From Cyclaneusma minus (taxonomy: Eukaryota; Ascomycota; Leotiomycetes; Marthamycetales; Marthamycetaceae): a stretch of DNA of 64,000 bases. Positions 10,918 to 21,859 of this stretch are shown here, one piece after another. The position numbers and the translations under genes were made by a program. The stretch is taken from positions 1 to 64,000 of the forward strand of contig JAKZHN010000008.1 of assembly GCA_037179335.1 (NCBI GenBank). The letters are read 5' to 3'. The notes beneath the pieces were generated by a model. The model worked only from the letters and a program-made list of their open reading frames with translations, was not told where the DNA came from and made no database searches. Positions within the stretch are counted from its first letter, which is position 1, and the number at the start of each line of letters is the position of its first letter.

Positions 10918-12400
10918 ATGCAGAAAAAAAACCGGAAATATTGGGCTGCGAAAAATAAGCGAAAAAGGCTATATAACAAAGCAATAAAGCAACTAGAAAA
11001 AATGAAAAAAGCGAAACGCCGGATTCGGAACAAAATATTGGGGCTGGAAAATAATATATTGGAGAATAAGTACACCGGTAAGGAGCATCTGGAGTTGGAT
11101 CTGGATTCTCGAAGGACGCCGCCGCCGCCGAAGCCAAGTCCAAGAAGGACCTCGATACCAAACTCGCCGAGACGAAACGCTTGCATGACGAATCTTTGCG
11201 GACGGCGAAGAAGAGCGACGACAAGCTCAGTGCTCTCCGGACGGCCGCCCAGGAGGAATTGGCCAAGCCTACAATCGAGAAGAATCGGCAGGCGGGAGGG
11301 TGTGAAGAAGCAAGCAGAGGCGCAGGAAAAGCTGAATGCATCTCGCGCGGCGTTGGCAAATAAGCTTGCTGCCGTCAGGCAGAAAATGGCGGATCTTGCG
11401 GCCGAGAAAGAGAAGTTGGGGAGGGATATGGAAACGACAAAGGAGACGCTAAGGAGGGAGAGGGCGGAGACATTGGAGAGGAAGCTGGCTAAGCAAAAGG
11501 CAGAGCTGGACAGGGAGATTGAGGAGAATAAGACGGCGATGAAGGCTGATCTGGATGAGAGGAAGGCGGAAATTGGCAGAGAGCTGGAGGAGAAAAAGAC
11601 GGAGCTGAGAATGGAGGTTGAGGAGAAGAAAGAGACGTTGGACAGGGAAGCGGGGGAGGCGAAGGAGGCATGGAAGAGTGAGAAGGAGACGTTGCAGAGA
11701 GAGCTGGCTGAGGAAAAGGAGGAGTTGAAGCGTGAGTATGGGCGGAAGACGGAGACGTTATAGGAGGAGATAAGACAGAAGGAGGAGGCAGTGACGAGGG
11801 AGTTGGAGAAAGCCAGGAACGATCGGCTGGCGCATGATGAGACGTTCAACAAATGTAAGTTGCTTGCGTCTCTATCTCTACGCTGTGTCTATGTATGTGA
11901 CTGACAAAACCCTGCAGGAGTCTTTGGCATCATCCCTCGGTCCACTGCAGCTACGCGCTGACGATGGCCGATCTGTCTTTTCCTTCGCTGCTCCCACTTC
12001 AAAAGCTGCTGCGTCTACCGCACTGCAGAAAATCAATATCTCAACTGCCGCAGCCGCCACATCATCCACTTCTGCCGCCCGAGCTGGACATCATCTTCCA
12101 CGCTCAAGACTATCTGGCGCATCTATGGGTCTCCGCCTGCCTGCAGCGCCTTTTAATCCCGTCCCTTCGCGCACCGCTACCACCTCAGGCCTGATGCCCA
12201 TCACCCCTGACAGCGCACCGAAGCCCGCTGCCGCAAAGCCCCTTTTCCCGTCCTGCTCCCGCGGGAGACATGAGTCCTGCGCCGGCAAAGAAGCCAAAGA
12301 GGGCGGCCAAGGTGAAGACGGTCGTGGGCTTAATCCACCCCGATGGATGTGGGGTGGTGTAATGTCGGGGGGAGATAAGCGGTATGTGTTGTTATTTGCT
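10918..12400 (+). pseudogene. Decayed coiled-coil protein gene
   Basis: A charged coiled-coil protein is readable only by switching frames. About 11098-11290 reads in one frame as an A/K/E-rich coil (SKKDLDTKLAETKRLHDESL); about 11290-11760 continues in a second frame as Glu/Lys/Arg heptads; a TAG at 11761-11763 stops it although the coil continues in frame to 11853 (EEIRQKEEAVTRELEKARND). A good intron follows (GTAAGT at 11855, CTGCAG ending at 11917), but the join gives an immediate stop. Downstream, 11918-12380 is open in one frame and Ser/Ala/Pro-rich. The TAG is one C-to-T step from CAG. Family unknown; similarity to the 52-58 kb coiled-coil family is only in composition. A sequencing artefact is less likely given three separate lesions beside a RIP block. 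Confidence 0.6.
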
Positions 12401-12479
12401 TTTTTCTTTTTAAAAATAGTAATAAATAAAACGATGGATAATTGCGCTGCATTCTTGCTTTCCAGTAATAAATTATAAG

Positions 12480-13800
12480 CAGCATAGACTAAATAAACCT
12501 TAAATCCAAAGCAATTAAGGCTATTATAAATTTTCCAAGCTTGCAAATAATTATAAATATCCCAAGTAAATTATTTAGGGTCCCAGAAAACCACAGACTA
12601 TTAAAAACAATAAGGACGGGTCGAAAACGTTAATTAAAGGGCTTTGTGCATAAAGGAATAATAACAGGAATGGCGGGGCTGCGAACGGGGGGCGGAAAGA
12701 TTCCGGGACTAAGGGGAAGGCGGAGTAATCCTGGGACCTCGGTGTTAAAATCAATATCAATTGTTATAAAAAAGCTATCAATATCCTCGCTAAATATATG
12801 AATAAATTAATGATTTTCAACTCGGAAAAATATGAATTTAACAAAAACCAATAAAAATTAATATTATTATTAAAAACCAAATATCGCCGAATAGAAATCA
12901 GCCGCCTATTCCAAAAATATATTATTATTATTAAAAATGAATTTTAAAAAATCTGAAATATCCATACAAATTCTGGCCCGTAAATAAATTGGATTAATAA
13001 ATATTTCACTTAAAAAAAATCTAAGCGGTATTAATCAATTTTTGGAAAAAGGTTTTCGGATATTTGCGAACCCAATGTTAAATCGCGAATAACAATTTAC
13101 AAAGCAGCTGTAAAAACACAAAATATACCCTTAAAAAGCCCTAAATTCTAATAACCGCTTAAATTATCAAAAAAATATATTATATTTTTTTTACTTTGAA
13201 TAATCCAAAAAAGCCCCCGTATTGTAAATTTCGCGCGCGAATGCTCAAAAGCTAGTACCAGAAATTAAATAATAAAGATTCTAATATATCCAAATAAATC
13301 CCCAGTCCTTATTTATTTAAAATAGCATAAATACAGCTAAAAGTAAATAATTATGCGGTTTATTGCCAATTACGCAAAATATTGCGGAGTTTTAAAGCCA
13401 AATCGATATTAAAATAATTCGTAGTCTACAAAAAAGGTTTGAAAACGCCAAAGATATTAGAAAAAAGCCCTAGACCATAGCTATAGCTTTTTCCATTTTA
13501 AAATGCAGTTTTAATTTATGGTTATGGGATAAATGCAATTAATTTCAATTAGAATAGGATTTCGAACGCAGACGCGAAAAGGCCAATGCCAATAATAAAG
13601 TACAAAACTTCTGAAATACCCAAGCAATTCTCCAGCTTTTAATGGCCAAAAAAACTAGCATATGGCTAAAAATAAAATACTAGCGGTCTATATTCGATTA
13701 GAAAACATTTTTAAAGGTTTTTAGGCAAAATGGACGTCAACGAGCGGATTTAAAGCTAGGTTTACGCTGGGAATAAGCCAAATACACTCCCGAAAAGCCC
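12480..13800. other. AT-rich, RIP-like block
   Basis: Same look as 5.1-10.9 kb: AT-rich, no protein-like ORF. A GC-richer island at 12.58-12.75 kb shows nothing recognisable. Confidence 0.7.
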
Positions 13801-14940
13801 TGGATTTTGGCTATCAATTGGTTTATTCAAAGCCGGGAGTTGGGCCTCGTGGCGCGGTCATATGTGCGGGAAACATGAATGGGAGGGCCTTTCGTGCGGG
13901 AAGTATCCACTGTTTGGTCAACTTTTGCCAGATATAACTATGCTTTTGGAAATACGGTGCTACAGGCTCGGGGAGGGGCGTGGGGGATTCGGGTCTTGCG
14001 TCCCTGGCCAAAAGTTCAGGTTCAGGGGCTGGTGGACCCGGAGGCCTATTTTAGAGATATTTTCCCGCTATGAGTAATGGACTTGCGAGGCTGAAACATT
14101 GTCAGCGATGCGATAGAAGCCCAGTGAGCATGAAAGACAGTTCCGCGGGATCTGATTCTCAAGTATGTGGGAGGCGAAAAGTCAGGAATGGGCTTCGAAT
14201 CCGGGATTGTCGATATGTGCTTCACACTTGCTCGGTGACCGGTGTAGCCATCGACTTGAAACTTTGCCAACAGAGCGCTCTTAACCCCGAAAAGCCAGTG
14301 GATAGTTTAGACGTGCCGGACCTTAAGCTTTCAAAACCCAATTTGTGACCCGTGATCGAGGACAGCCATGGCGGATTACACCATTTCATAGTGAATTCCA
14401 TGGCCGCTGACTTGAGCCTTTGCCGGAAGAGTTCTCCAAGCCTAGAAATAGTAGCGGATAGGTCACATCAGCCATGCGTCGCGTTTTAGAAGCTAAGAAT
14501 TCGGGGTTGAGCGGCTGGGATGTTCGACGCCGATTTGTGCAAACCACTACTATCCGAGTACATGGTGGATGCTGCTAAAACCTAGATTAGTAGTATACTA
14601 AGAGCCGTGGCAGCGAGCAGAGCCAGTTTTATAGAGAAAAGCCTCAATGCATTAGTGGGATGAGCTCGGAAGGCCAACGTTGATTTCGACAAATCCGTTA
14701 GAATTCGAGTTCTTGACTAATCCAGCTGAAAACTGGTTAGTAGGTCACCAGAGATAAAGGCAGCACGTAGAAGCAGTGCTTTCTAGGATTGGAGCCACTG
14801 GTTGCGAGGACCAAAGTTGGGAATCGCTTCAAACACCCAGACGAATTCTGTGATGATCTCGCGTGAAGCAGTCGGCGGAAGTAGGAGTTTAGAAAAGCCT
14901 TAGCGTAGTAGAGTAGTAGCATCAGCAGCCTCAGACAGGG
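13801..14940. other. Gene-free transition zone
   Basis: Base composition returns to normal but every ORF is short and unlike a protein. The one item noted is a possible tRNA-derived sequence at about 14190-14272 on the minus strand. Confidence 0.5.
14190..14272 (-). repeat. tRNA-derived (SINE-like) fragment, tentative
   Basis: On the minus strand TGGCTACACCGG resembles a Pol III A box, and GGATTCGAAGCC about 45 bp later resembles a B box, which is tRNA-like spacing. The acceptor and T stems do not pair well, so I do not call a functional tRNA. Confidence 0.3.
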
Positions 14941-15030
14941 TCAAGTGCATTGCATTTGCTTCCGCCGCATGCTGATTTCACTTGAGCACACTGCATGCTG
15001 ACTTGATCCATGTTTGACGCCTCATTCGGG
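14941..15030 (-). repeat. Right arm of ~90 bp inverted repeat
   Basis: Reverse complement of 4722-4812, keeping the G/C state at the sites where the left arm carries A/T. It marks the boundary between AT-rich sequence and the gene core; the 15.14 kb ORF begins about 100 bp beyond it. Confidence 0.8.
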
Positions 15031-15137
15031 CACGCCGTACTGTTCAAGCATGTCTCAAACTACTCACACCAAGCACCGCAAACAAACACGGTACGTCGAC
15101 ATCCCACACAAACACAAGCACCTACACATCAAGCATC

Positions 15138-15485
15138 ATGTCACAACGAGGAGATCCCGGCTTTGGTGCGTCGCAGAAGATTTTGAGCCCATCTCGGGCA
15201 AAACGGTCGTTGAAATGGAGCGTGGAGCGTAGAGCGAATGGGATCCTGGAGAAGGCTGGAGTTCCCGAGCTTTGGGAGGATCTGCACCATGTATGTTCTA
15301 CAGGAGTACGGCTAGAGACGATTCTGGCTTACGTGGAGGATGATGAGAAGAAGCCGAAGAAGGTGAAGAAGGAGGCTGGGATCAAGAAAGAAGAGGAGAA
15401 GCCGAAGCAGCGGCTGGTCTTTGAGCATGGTGGGTCTGCCAATAAGGACTACGGTCCTATCTTCGCTGCTCTGGCGAGTCAGTAG
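15138..15485 (+). CDS. Small orphan protein, 115 aa
   Basis: Open from ATG 15138 to TAG 15485 with no intron. The middle (VPELWEDLHHVCSTGVRLET) looks like a folded helical segment; it is followed by a Lys/Glu-rich stretch (about residues 70-95, DDEKKPKKVKKE) and a short C-terminus. There is no signal peptide or membrane segment, and I recognise no family. It is the first plausible gene after the AT block, about 100 bp past the inverted-repeat arm, so it may be a lineage-specific gene or the 5' part of a larger truncated one. Codon use is like that of the core genes. It could still be a chance ORF. Confidence 0.45.
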   Translation: MSQRGDPGFGASQKILSPSRAKRSLKWSVERRANGILEKAGVPELWEDLHHVCSTGVRLETILAYVEDDEKKPKKVKKEAGIKKEEEKPKQRLVFEHGGSANKDYGPIFAALASQ

Positions 15486-15594
15486 CATCTGTTTCGTCGT
15501 GGTTTGTCGTAGTTCAGCGGAATGCAAACAGCAGGTGGTCACTGACCCAAGTGTAAAATCAAGAGCATCCGCTGAAAAAGCATGCATATTCCAG

Positions 15595-15745
15595 ATTCTT
15601 GGGGATATTCCTAGTGACCGAGGATATTCCTAGTGACTAGGATAGTCCTATTCCTTGGAAATACTCTCAGTTCTTGGGGATATTCCTAATCACTTGGGAT
15701 AATCCCAATTCTTGGAGGGGGTTCTGACTTTCTTTGCCTAACTGT
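15595..15745. repeat. ~20 bp minisatellite, GGATATTCCTAGTGAC-like
   Basis: About six degenerate units (GGATATTCCTAGTGACC, GGATATTCCTAATCACTTGG and others). The right edge, TTCTGACTTTCTTTGCCTAA followed by CTGTAG, resembles the right TIR of the 2716-2937 MITE, so this may be a decayed relative that lost its left end. Confidence 0.6.
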
Positions 15746-16091
15746 AGAATTGGTTATTGGATCAAGCGGCGCATCACAAGCATGCACAAAGAGAAACAGC
15801 AGAGGTAATATTTTGTTCAATTGATGTCTTACGGGCTCCATGCTATCTCCTGTATGATACCTGCAGTCAAAACAAAGCCGCCAGTCCACTCCTCCTGTCC
15901 AGATCCGAGTCCGAACTTCCCAAAGCTTTTCCTCCGTCCCGGTAATATCTTAATTATACAAAAGAAATTTCAAGCGAAGGTCTTGTCAGTTCCCGTCCAG
16001 CGCCCGCCCGAAGAGTGCGCCCAAATAATACCGCCTCGACGCCTAGATACCTTGCGCCCCTCTATTGATACATCCGTCCACCTCGAAACAC

Positions 16092-18177
16092 TCATTCAGA
16101 CTGCTGCTGCAAATGACTCGGCAGATTCCAGTCCTTGTAATCAATATGCACAAACGCACGATCCACAATCGGCACGCTCTCCAATACATACTGCAAACTC
16201 TCGCCCAAGTCATGACTATCCCGCAGACTCATGTTCTCATCCAGCACAATGTCAACCTCGACGTTCAATTTATCGCCCGAGTGATATGCCTGCAGTCCTT
16301 GGATCTGTTGGATTGTTTTGGCGAAGCGCATGGTGAGGTATAAGAGTACGTTGCGCTCGTCGGCTGTGGCGGCGGCGCCGGTTAGGTTGCGGATGTGTGA
16401 GACGGAGGTTGAGGCCCAATTGCTGATTACGTAGATCGAGAGGAGAAGACCGCCGAGTGCATCGAGCCACCAGATTTTGGCGTAGGTGCCGACTGTTTGG
16501 ATATGTTAGCAGGGGGAATTACTTGAGGAGAGTGGATGAAGCTGATGGATCGGGCATAGCAGGTGAATTGGACACCGCTGAATTGCCCAGATCTGGCGGA
16601 TAGGAAAGAGCTGGGCCGGACATAGCAGATGGATCGGACGGAGCTGGAATGGACTGAAATAACTTACCAAGAGGAAAGATGATACTGCAGATGTTAAAGA
16701 CAATATCAGTCATAGCGTCTTGCGCCAGAGCCTGAACACTCGAGTTCTTGATCAACCGACACCACAACCAGCAGCACCCCTTGATGAACACAGTGCTGAG
16801 CATAATCCCAAGCGCATACGGCGTAAGCTCCACGATATCCTCAACCCCAGACGTCAACCGCTTGAAACACTCCACGCCCACTTGGAAGAAGGAAATCACC
16901 ATGATAACAGCAAACACCAACACACCAAGTGGCTCGAGACGTCTCCTCCCAACAGGATAAAGATACGAATCCGACTTGGAGATCAGATGCGTCGTCACCC
17001 ACACGATTGCCGTACTCAGAAAATCCAACGCAGCATCAACCAAACTCGCCAACACAGACAACGAGTCGGTAAGAAGCATAGCGACAATCTTTCCAGCGAG
17101 AAGCACAATGTTTGCGGCCAAGTTGATGTAGATGGCGACTTGAACTATGCGATCCCCGCTTTCCACGCTGTCATCTTCTAGATCTGGGATCTCGAGAAAC
17201 CTCTTCTGCTCGCGGTTCTCACCAGAGAGAAGGGCGGATTCTTCATCGTCCGGAACTTTATAGATATTCCTCGGTGTTCGCTTCACTTTCTTCGACTTCT
17301 GTCTAGCGGTTCCTGGACGAGAGAGGCCTTCGGAGCTTGAGCTTGACGACGAATGAAGTTCTTCCGTGATTGTAGCGGGGACATTGGTAGCGAGGAAATC
17401 GTTGCCGCTGCCGTTGATGCCGCTGCCATTCGTTCCATTGCCACTCGCTCCACCATTCGTTCCATAATCAGGAAATGGAAGATCGTGATATTCGTTGTAC
17501 TCGTTGAGGAGGTCGTGAGGAATGGAAGAGTCCAGCAGACGATCGATGTAGATGTACTGCTGGATGAGCGAGTTGGTGCGTTCGTAGTACTGTCGTCTGG
17601 ATTGTGGTCAGTCTGAGAACATGATTCGGAGACGTGCTTGGTTTGGCAGAAGTGCTTTCGCATGACAGAAGCGCTGCCATTCGAGCATTCTCGCTTCGTG
17701 GGATGCGCCAAACATGGACAGAACTCGTACTCACAATGGTTTCTTGAAAGCCTTCAGCTGTTCGTCCGTCTTCCAATACTGCTCCCACTTGTACCTCGGA
17801 TTGTTATTCCCAATCAGACGCTGACTCCTCATCTGCGGTCTACTCAAAACCTCGCTCATCCGCCTATCATCAACAACTCGGAAGTCCTCGCTCCCCGGTA
17901 TACTATGGCGATTGCTCTTCTGCGGCGAAAGGGCAGATCCAATCAGCGATTCTTCATCCTCCGGGCCATGAAAGGTCAGCGATTTCCGAAAAGCGGCGAG
18001 ACTGGGATGCGAGCTGTTGCGGATCAGGTTGGTCAAGGTGCCTCGGCCGTGGGTAGAGAGGATTGCGTCTTCGCAGGTTGAAGGGAGATGACCGTCGACT
18101 TGGCCGCCCATGTGAGTGCCCATGTGAGACTGGGACGGCGGAGTGCCGGGAAAGCGGTGATCTGCTGGCATCGACAT
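16092..18177 (-). CDS. Cation diffusion facilitator, Mn-CDF type (590 aa)
   Basis: Predicted join 18177..17735, 17596..16668, 16492..16092 (introns 138 and 175 bp; phases agree). Proton-coupled efflux of a divalent metal across an internal or plasma membrane. A long polar N-terminus leads into RYKWEQYWKTDEQLKAF and QQYIYIDRLLDSSIPHDLL, typical of the fungal members, then Gly/Asn- and Ser-rich linkers and a six-helix membrane domain. Metal-site motifs are DxxxD in TM2 (SLVDAALD, about residue 332) and DxxxD in TM5 (QDAMTDIVFN, about 445). The DxxxD pair is the pattern of Mn-CDFs; Zn members carry HxxxD. After the second intron come FPLVGTYAKIWWLDALGG and a C-terminal cytosolic domain (VEVDIVLDENMSLRDSHDLG). 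The start at 18177 is the first in-frame ATG after an upstream stop at about 18297. Mn rather than Fe is inferred. Confidence 0.88.
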
Positions 18178-19038
18178 GACGTTGGCACGATGCAGGTTCC
18201 GGATGCTTGGGAGGATTCGAGGACTCGCTTTCAAGAACTCGCTCGCGGCATTCGAAGTTGGGGGCTGGGTCGCATGAGCAATTGGCAGTGCAAATTAATG
18301 GTTCAGACTTTTGCTGGAGGATGTTCTTAGCGGCGGCCCGAACGAAGCTTCATCACGGTTCCAGTCTTTAGGCGTCTGGTCGACCGTTGTGTCTTGTCAA
18401 GTTAGCCCCGTCCGTTGGATTGCAGTTGTGGATAGGAGGCTAAGCAGCCATAGAAGCACTTCGTCCATGTCTGTTGCACCTGCGTTGTTGTGTGATGACG
18501 GTCCCCGCCTTTCCTTATCGTCGACTTTTGCGAAGATCGACGAACTCAAAGCAAATTGACCAATTAGCTTGCCCGGAAATGTAATGCTCATTAACTCTAT
18601 TCATAGACCCGCGAACCTCAGCATCCCAAAACCGTTCTGCTACCATCAAGCTTTACAGCTGTCGCGACTCGAACGAGAAATTAGCATCGCCCTCGGGACG
18701 TAGTATCCCGCCATCAGCTTCATCTCAACAACGGTAAGCGCCCAGTGCCAATGATCTTGCACAGCCCGACCACGCCTCGCATGCTACATCGCTCCGTCGA
18801 TCGATCAACGCATGTACCATCTCCTGCTGTGCATCTACAGTCATCGACATGCAGAGGCTTGAACTTCGGACTGCAAAGGTGAGCTTGATTTCAGTGTCAT
18901 CTTCGTTGAGCATCTTCTATGTTCATAACCTCAGGCTTTCCTAGTACCAAGGAAATAATCCACAGCTATGAAATGAACATGCATCGGGAAAAGGCCAGAC
19001 TGATGAAGGAACATCCACCCTCGCACAGCACATCCTCT
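18178..19038. other. Intergenic region
   Basis: Upstream region of the CDF gene and downstream region of the PEP mutase-family gene. Only short ORFs without protein character; no repeat or RNA gene seen. Confidence 0.5.
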
Positions 19039-20606
19039 TCAAAGAGCCTGCAAGAACGAAGATCCACCAGCAGCAGTATCAATCTTGATCGAATCCTCCA
19101 ATCCACACATCTCAAACAACTTCAGCGGCGTAAGGTTCTTCGGCGTCCCCAAGTATCCCGATTTCTTCAACTTCTCAAACGTCTGTTTGATCGCCAGATA
19201 CGCCGGCCCAATACTCGCAAACGAGAAAATCATGATCCTGAAGCCCATCTCCTTGGCCTCCTGTACCGTAATCAGCGGCGAGGAGCCATTCTCTACAGAA
19301 TTCAGCAACAACGGCCAGCCTTCAAGGTCTTTGACTGCCTGAGCTGCTTGCTCTTTGTTGGTGAAGCCTTCGAGAAGTCCGACGTCGGCGCCGAGTGAGC
19401 GGGCGTGGCGGAGGCGGGCGATGCATTCGTCGTAGCCGAGCATCTGCAGCGCGTCGGTGCGGGCGATGAGCACGATGTCGGAATGCATGGCGTCTTTCGC
19501 TGCTTTGGCTGCACGGATGCGCACGTAGTACTCTTCGCGGTCGACTACTTTTTTGCCTTGGAGGTGGCCGCAGCGCTTGTTTTGGATCTGGTCTTCGATG
19601 TGGAATCCGGCGACTCCAGCACGGATATATTGTTTGACGGCTTGCGTGATGACGATGGGACCTGAGAAGTTCGTCAGAATGCAGGACCAATCGACACGAA
19701 TGTTTGGATTCTCGGGAGTAGTAAGTGAGAAATGAGAATCAAGGGGAAAGGGGGGCACGAACCGCCATAGCCGGTGTCCATGTCTGCGATCAGGGGTGGC
19801 CCGAATGGCTCCAAGTTGGCAATGATTTCAGCATTCTCTTTCATGTCACTGAGTTGTGCGACCTGGAAGCACAGGTCAGCTGTAATTCTTTCACTGCCTT
19901 ACAGCCTCCAGAGCTGTGTTCAGGGGCTCAATCGTGCATACCGCTAAATCAGGTTGGCCGAGTCGCGAAGCTGTGGTACCTGCGCCAGTCTACGCAATGT
20001 CAAATCTGCAGAACAGAAGTACTGGCTTGACTGCTTACCATGTACATGGCACTGAAACCCGTGTCAATGGCAATCCGCGCGGAGAGACCATCATAGACTC
20101 CAGGACAGACGATGAGCTCGTCGGTTTCAAATATCATTTTCTTGAGTTTTGCTGCCCCTGAGAGCGGAGCTGTCGAAACGACGACATTTGTCTTTGATAC
20201 GATTCCATGCAAGACCTCGTTCTCGACGTCCTTGATAGAGGTAGCGGCATGGGCTTTGGGTTCAGGGGCGACGACCGAGACTTGAGGTTCAGGAACAACG
20301 GCCGGGACCTGAGGTTCGGGGACGGCGTGCGAGACTTGAGAGTCAGGAGTGACGGTCGAGACTTGGGAGCCGAGAATGACGGGGCTAGGCGTTTCGACAT
20401 CAGACGAATCCGCGAGCTGATCTCTCCATTAGCAAGTTCTTGAAAGACGGAGAATTCGTGCTTACGACTGTCTCGGTGATGACAGAGATGCACTTTGGGT
20501 CTTGGGGGATGGCACTGATGTAGGCAGACTCCATGTTTTCGATCTGGATGATGCTGATTTTGTTCGAGACGGGAAGAAGTGATAGAAAGCGAGTAGTAGA
20601 AGTCAT
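19039..20606 (-). CDS. Isocitrate lyase/PEP mutase superfamily enzyme (429 aa)
   Basis: Predicted join 20606..20466, 20416..20039, 19989..19942, 19862..19763, 19661..19039; introns of 49, 49, 79 and 101 bp, all in phase. The catalytic domain shows the family order: CPGVYDGLSARIA, GFSAMYMTGAGTTASRLGQP, IADMDTGYGGPIVI (Mg-binding Asp), AGVAGFHIEDQ, and the KRCGH active-site signature at about residue 250, then ARTDAL. KRCGH is the 2-methylisocitrate lyase / oxaloacetate hydrolase type, so C-C or C-P bond chemistry on an oxoacid is expected; the substrate cannot be read from sequence. Unusual: an extension of about 150 residues, in exons 1-2, ahead of the barrel, with a PEPQV/PDSQV-type repeat section and no clear targeting peptide. 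The start at 20606 is an ATG; the first exon (MTSTTRFLSLLPVSNK) is the least certain part. Confidence 0.85.
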
Positions 20607-21192
20607 CGAGATGATGTTTATGGGCTTTTTAACGTAGGTCGTCGATGGGGTATATATAAGTTTCTACTCTCTGAAGCTGCCGTCTAGTATTTCCTTTTCT
20701 ACCAGGGATGGACTCGTATCAAGGATGTCAAGAATATCAAGGAATATTCAAGACCACCAATCACGAACCATCTCTGACAATCCCCTCATAGGCTCGCCGA
20801 GTCTAGAGTCCAAAGACTCAGATAAGCCGACTTGGCTGTCCAACATAAACAAGCCATTCTATTGCGCCAGCACCCTCTCGATGATCTTTGCCACAACCTC
20901 CATCCCCAATTCTGCCAAGACGAGAATGCCTTCACACTTGAGTTTACTCCTCACACCCTCAAAGCTGGTTGCCAAGAGGATTCGGAATACTCTCTTCGTC
21001 TATAGACTGCCCGTGAGTGCATCAGAATATCTAGGGATCATCACATGCAGAGGGAGGAGCGTCTGAAGTCTAGATGCATACCCCTACTCTGCGCAAAACT
21101 ACCGCAAGCCACCATAAGCCACCTCTTTGCCAAGTGAATCACGAACGGCGTCGGAGAGTTAGCCGTTGGCTTTTCAGCAGGTCTTATTTTCT
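20607..21192. other. Intergenic, possible 3' exon of an unresolved minus-strand gene
   Basis: On the minus strand about 20985-20868 reads TSFEGVRSKLKCEGILVLAE then an amphipathic stretch to a stop, which looks protein-like, and about 21160-21090 reads LAKRWLMVACGSFAQSRG. These could be downstream exons of the 21.2-21.9 kb ORF, but I could not build a convincing splice model. Confidence 0.3.
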
Positions 21193-21858
21193 TCATGGTA
21201 TCATAGATAGGGCATAGGCAGTGACTCGGCAGTCGTCCAACTTCGCTCTCCGAACCAACCCCTTTTCTAAACACAAAGCCTCACAAAAATTCCCGACTCT
21301 CAAAAACAAGAACTTCAGAAACGAGTCAGCATCTACCAAAGGGCGTATGGCTTCCACATCACGAGCGACATGACAGCTTCCTGCTTCACAAAACCTCTCA
21401 CACTTCTCCGTATGCGTGCCGAGCCAAGTCCACGCGGTCCTCGGACTTTCGAAATCACAATGCAGAGCAACATAGGACAGCGTTTTGCAAAATCTGACCT
21501 CAAGTAATACTGCTCTTGCATAAGGCGTCGGAGAAGCGAGCTGTGCGTGAGACGTCTGCATTGGAACCTCCGCTTTTCCAAGCACATGCCAAGAAGAGTC
21601 GCGAACTTGTCGTGGTACTTTTCGTGGCTCCCGAATTGCATGTGGCTGGAAGTATATGTACATGCACTTCCCTGCCGTGACCCCTGAGGATGGGCGGCGT
21701 GCGACCTTGGAGTATGTGGAGTCGCCGGGTCGAGTATATGCCAAGATTGGGGCCGTACTCGGATGCTCTGTAGTCGATTGGAGGAGTTGATGATCTCGGC
21801 TTGAATTCAGAACTCTCGTGGTCAGAAAATTCGACAATGCAGGGGGCTGATGAGACAT
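21193..21858 (-). CDS. Uncertain orphan ORF (221 aa from ATG)
   Basis: Open from ATG 21858 (MSHQPPALSNFL) to 21193. The C-terminal half has the mix of a folded protein (VLLEVRFCKTLSYVALHCDF, ESPRTAWTWLGTHTEKCERF) with several cysteines; I recognise no family. The ORF continues upstream of the ATG without one, and protein-like stretches lie downstream on the same strand, so the true gene may have several exons. It lies between the PEP mutase-family gene and a gene-free stretch. Confidence 0.3.
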   Translation of the reverse strand: MSHQPPALSNFLTTRVLNSSRDHQLLQSTTEHPSTAPILAYTRPGDSTYSKVARRPSSGVTAGKCMYIYFQPHAIREPRKVPRQVRDSSWHVLGKAEVPMQTSHAQLASPTPYARAVLLEVRFCKTLSYVALHCDFESPRTAWTWLGTHTEKCERFCEAGSCHVARDVEAIRPLVDADSFLKFLFLRVGNFCEALCLEKGLVRRAKLDDCRVTAYALSMIP

Positions 21859-21859
21859 G

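Noticed and set aside
10902..11852. Long minus-strand ORF of 316 codons opposite the coiled-coil pseudogene
   Set aside because: It is Ser/Phe/Leu-rich with no domain and is the reverse-strand shadow of Glu/Lys coiled-coil codons.
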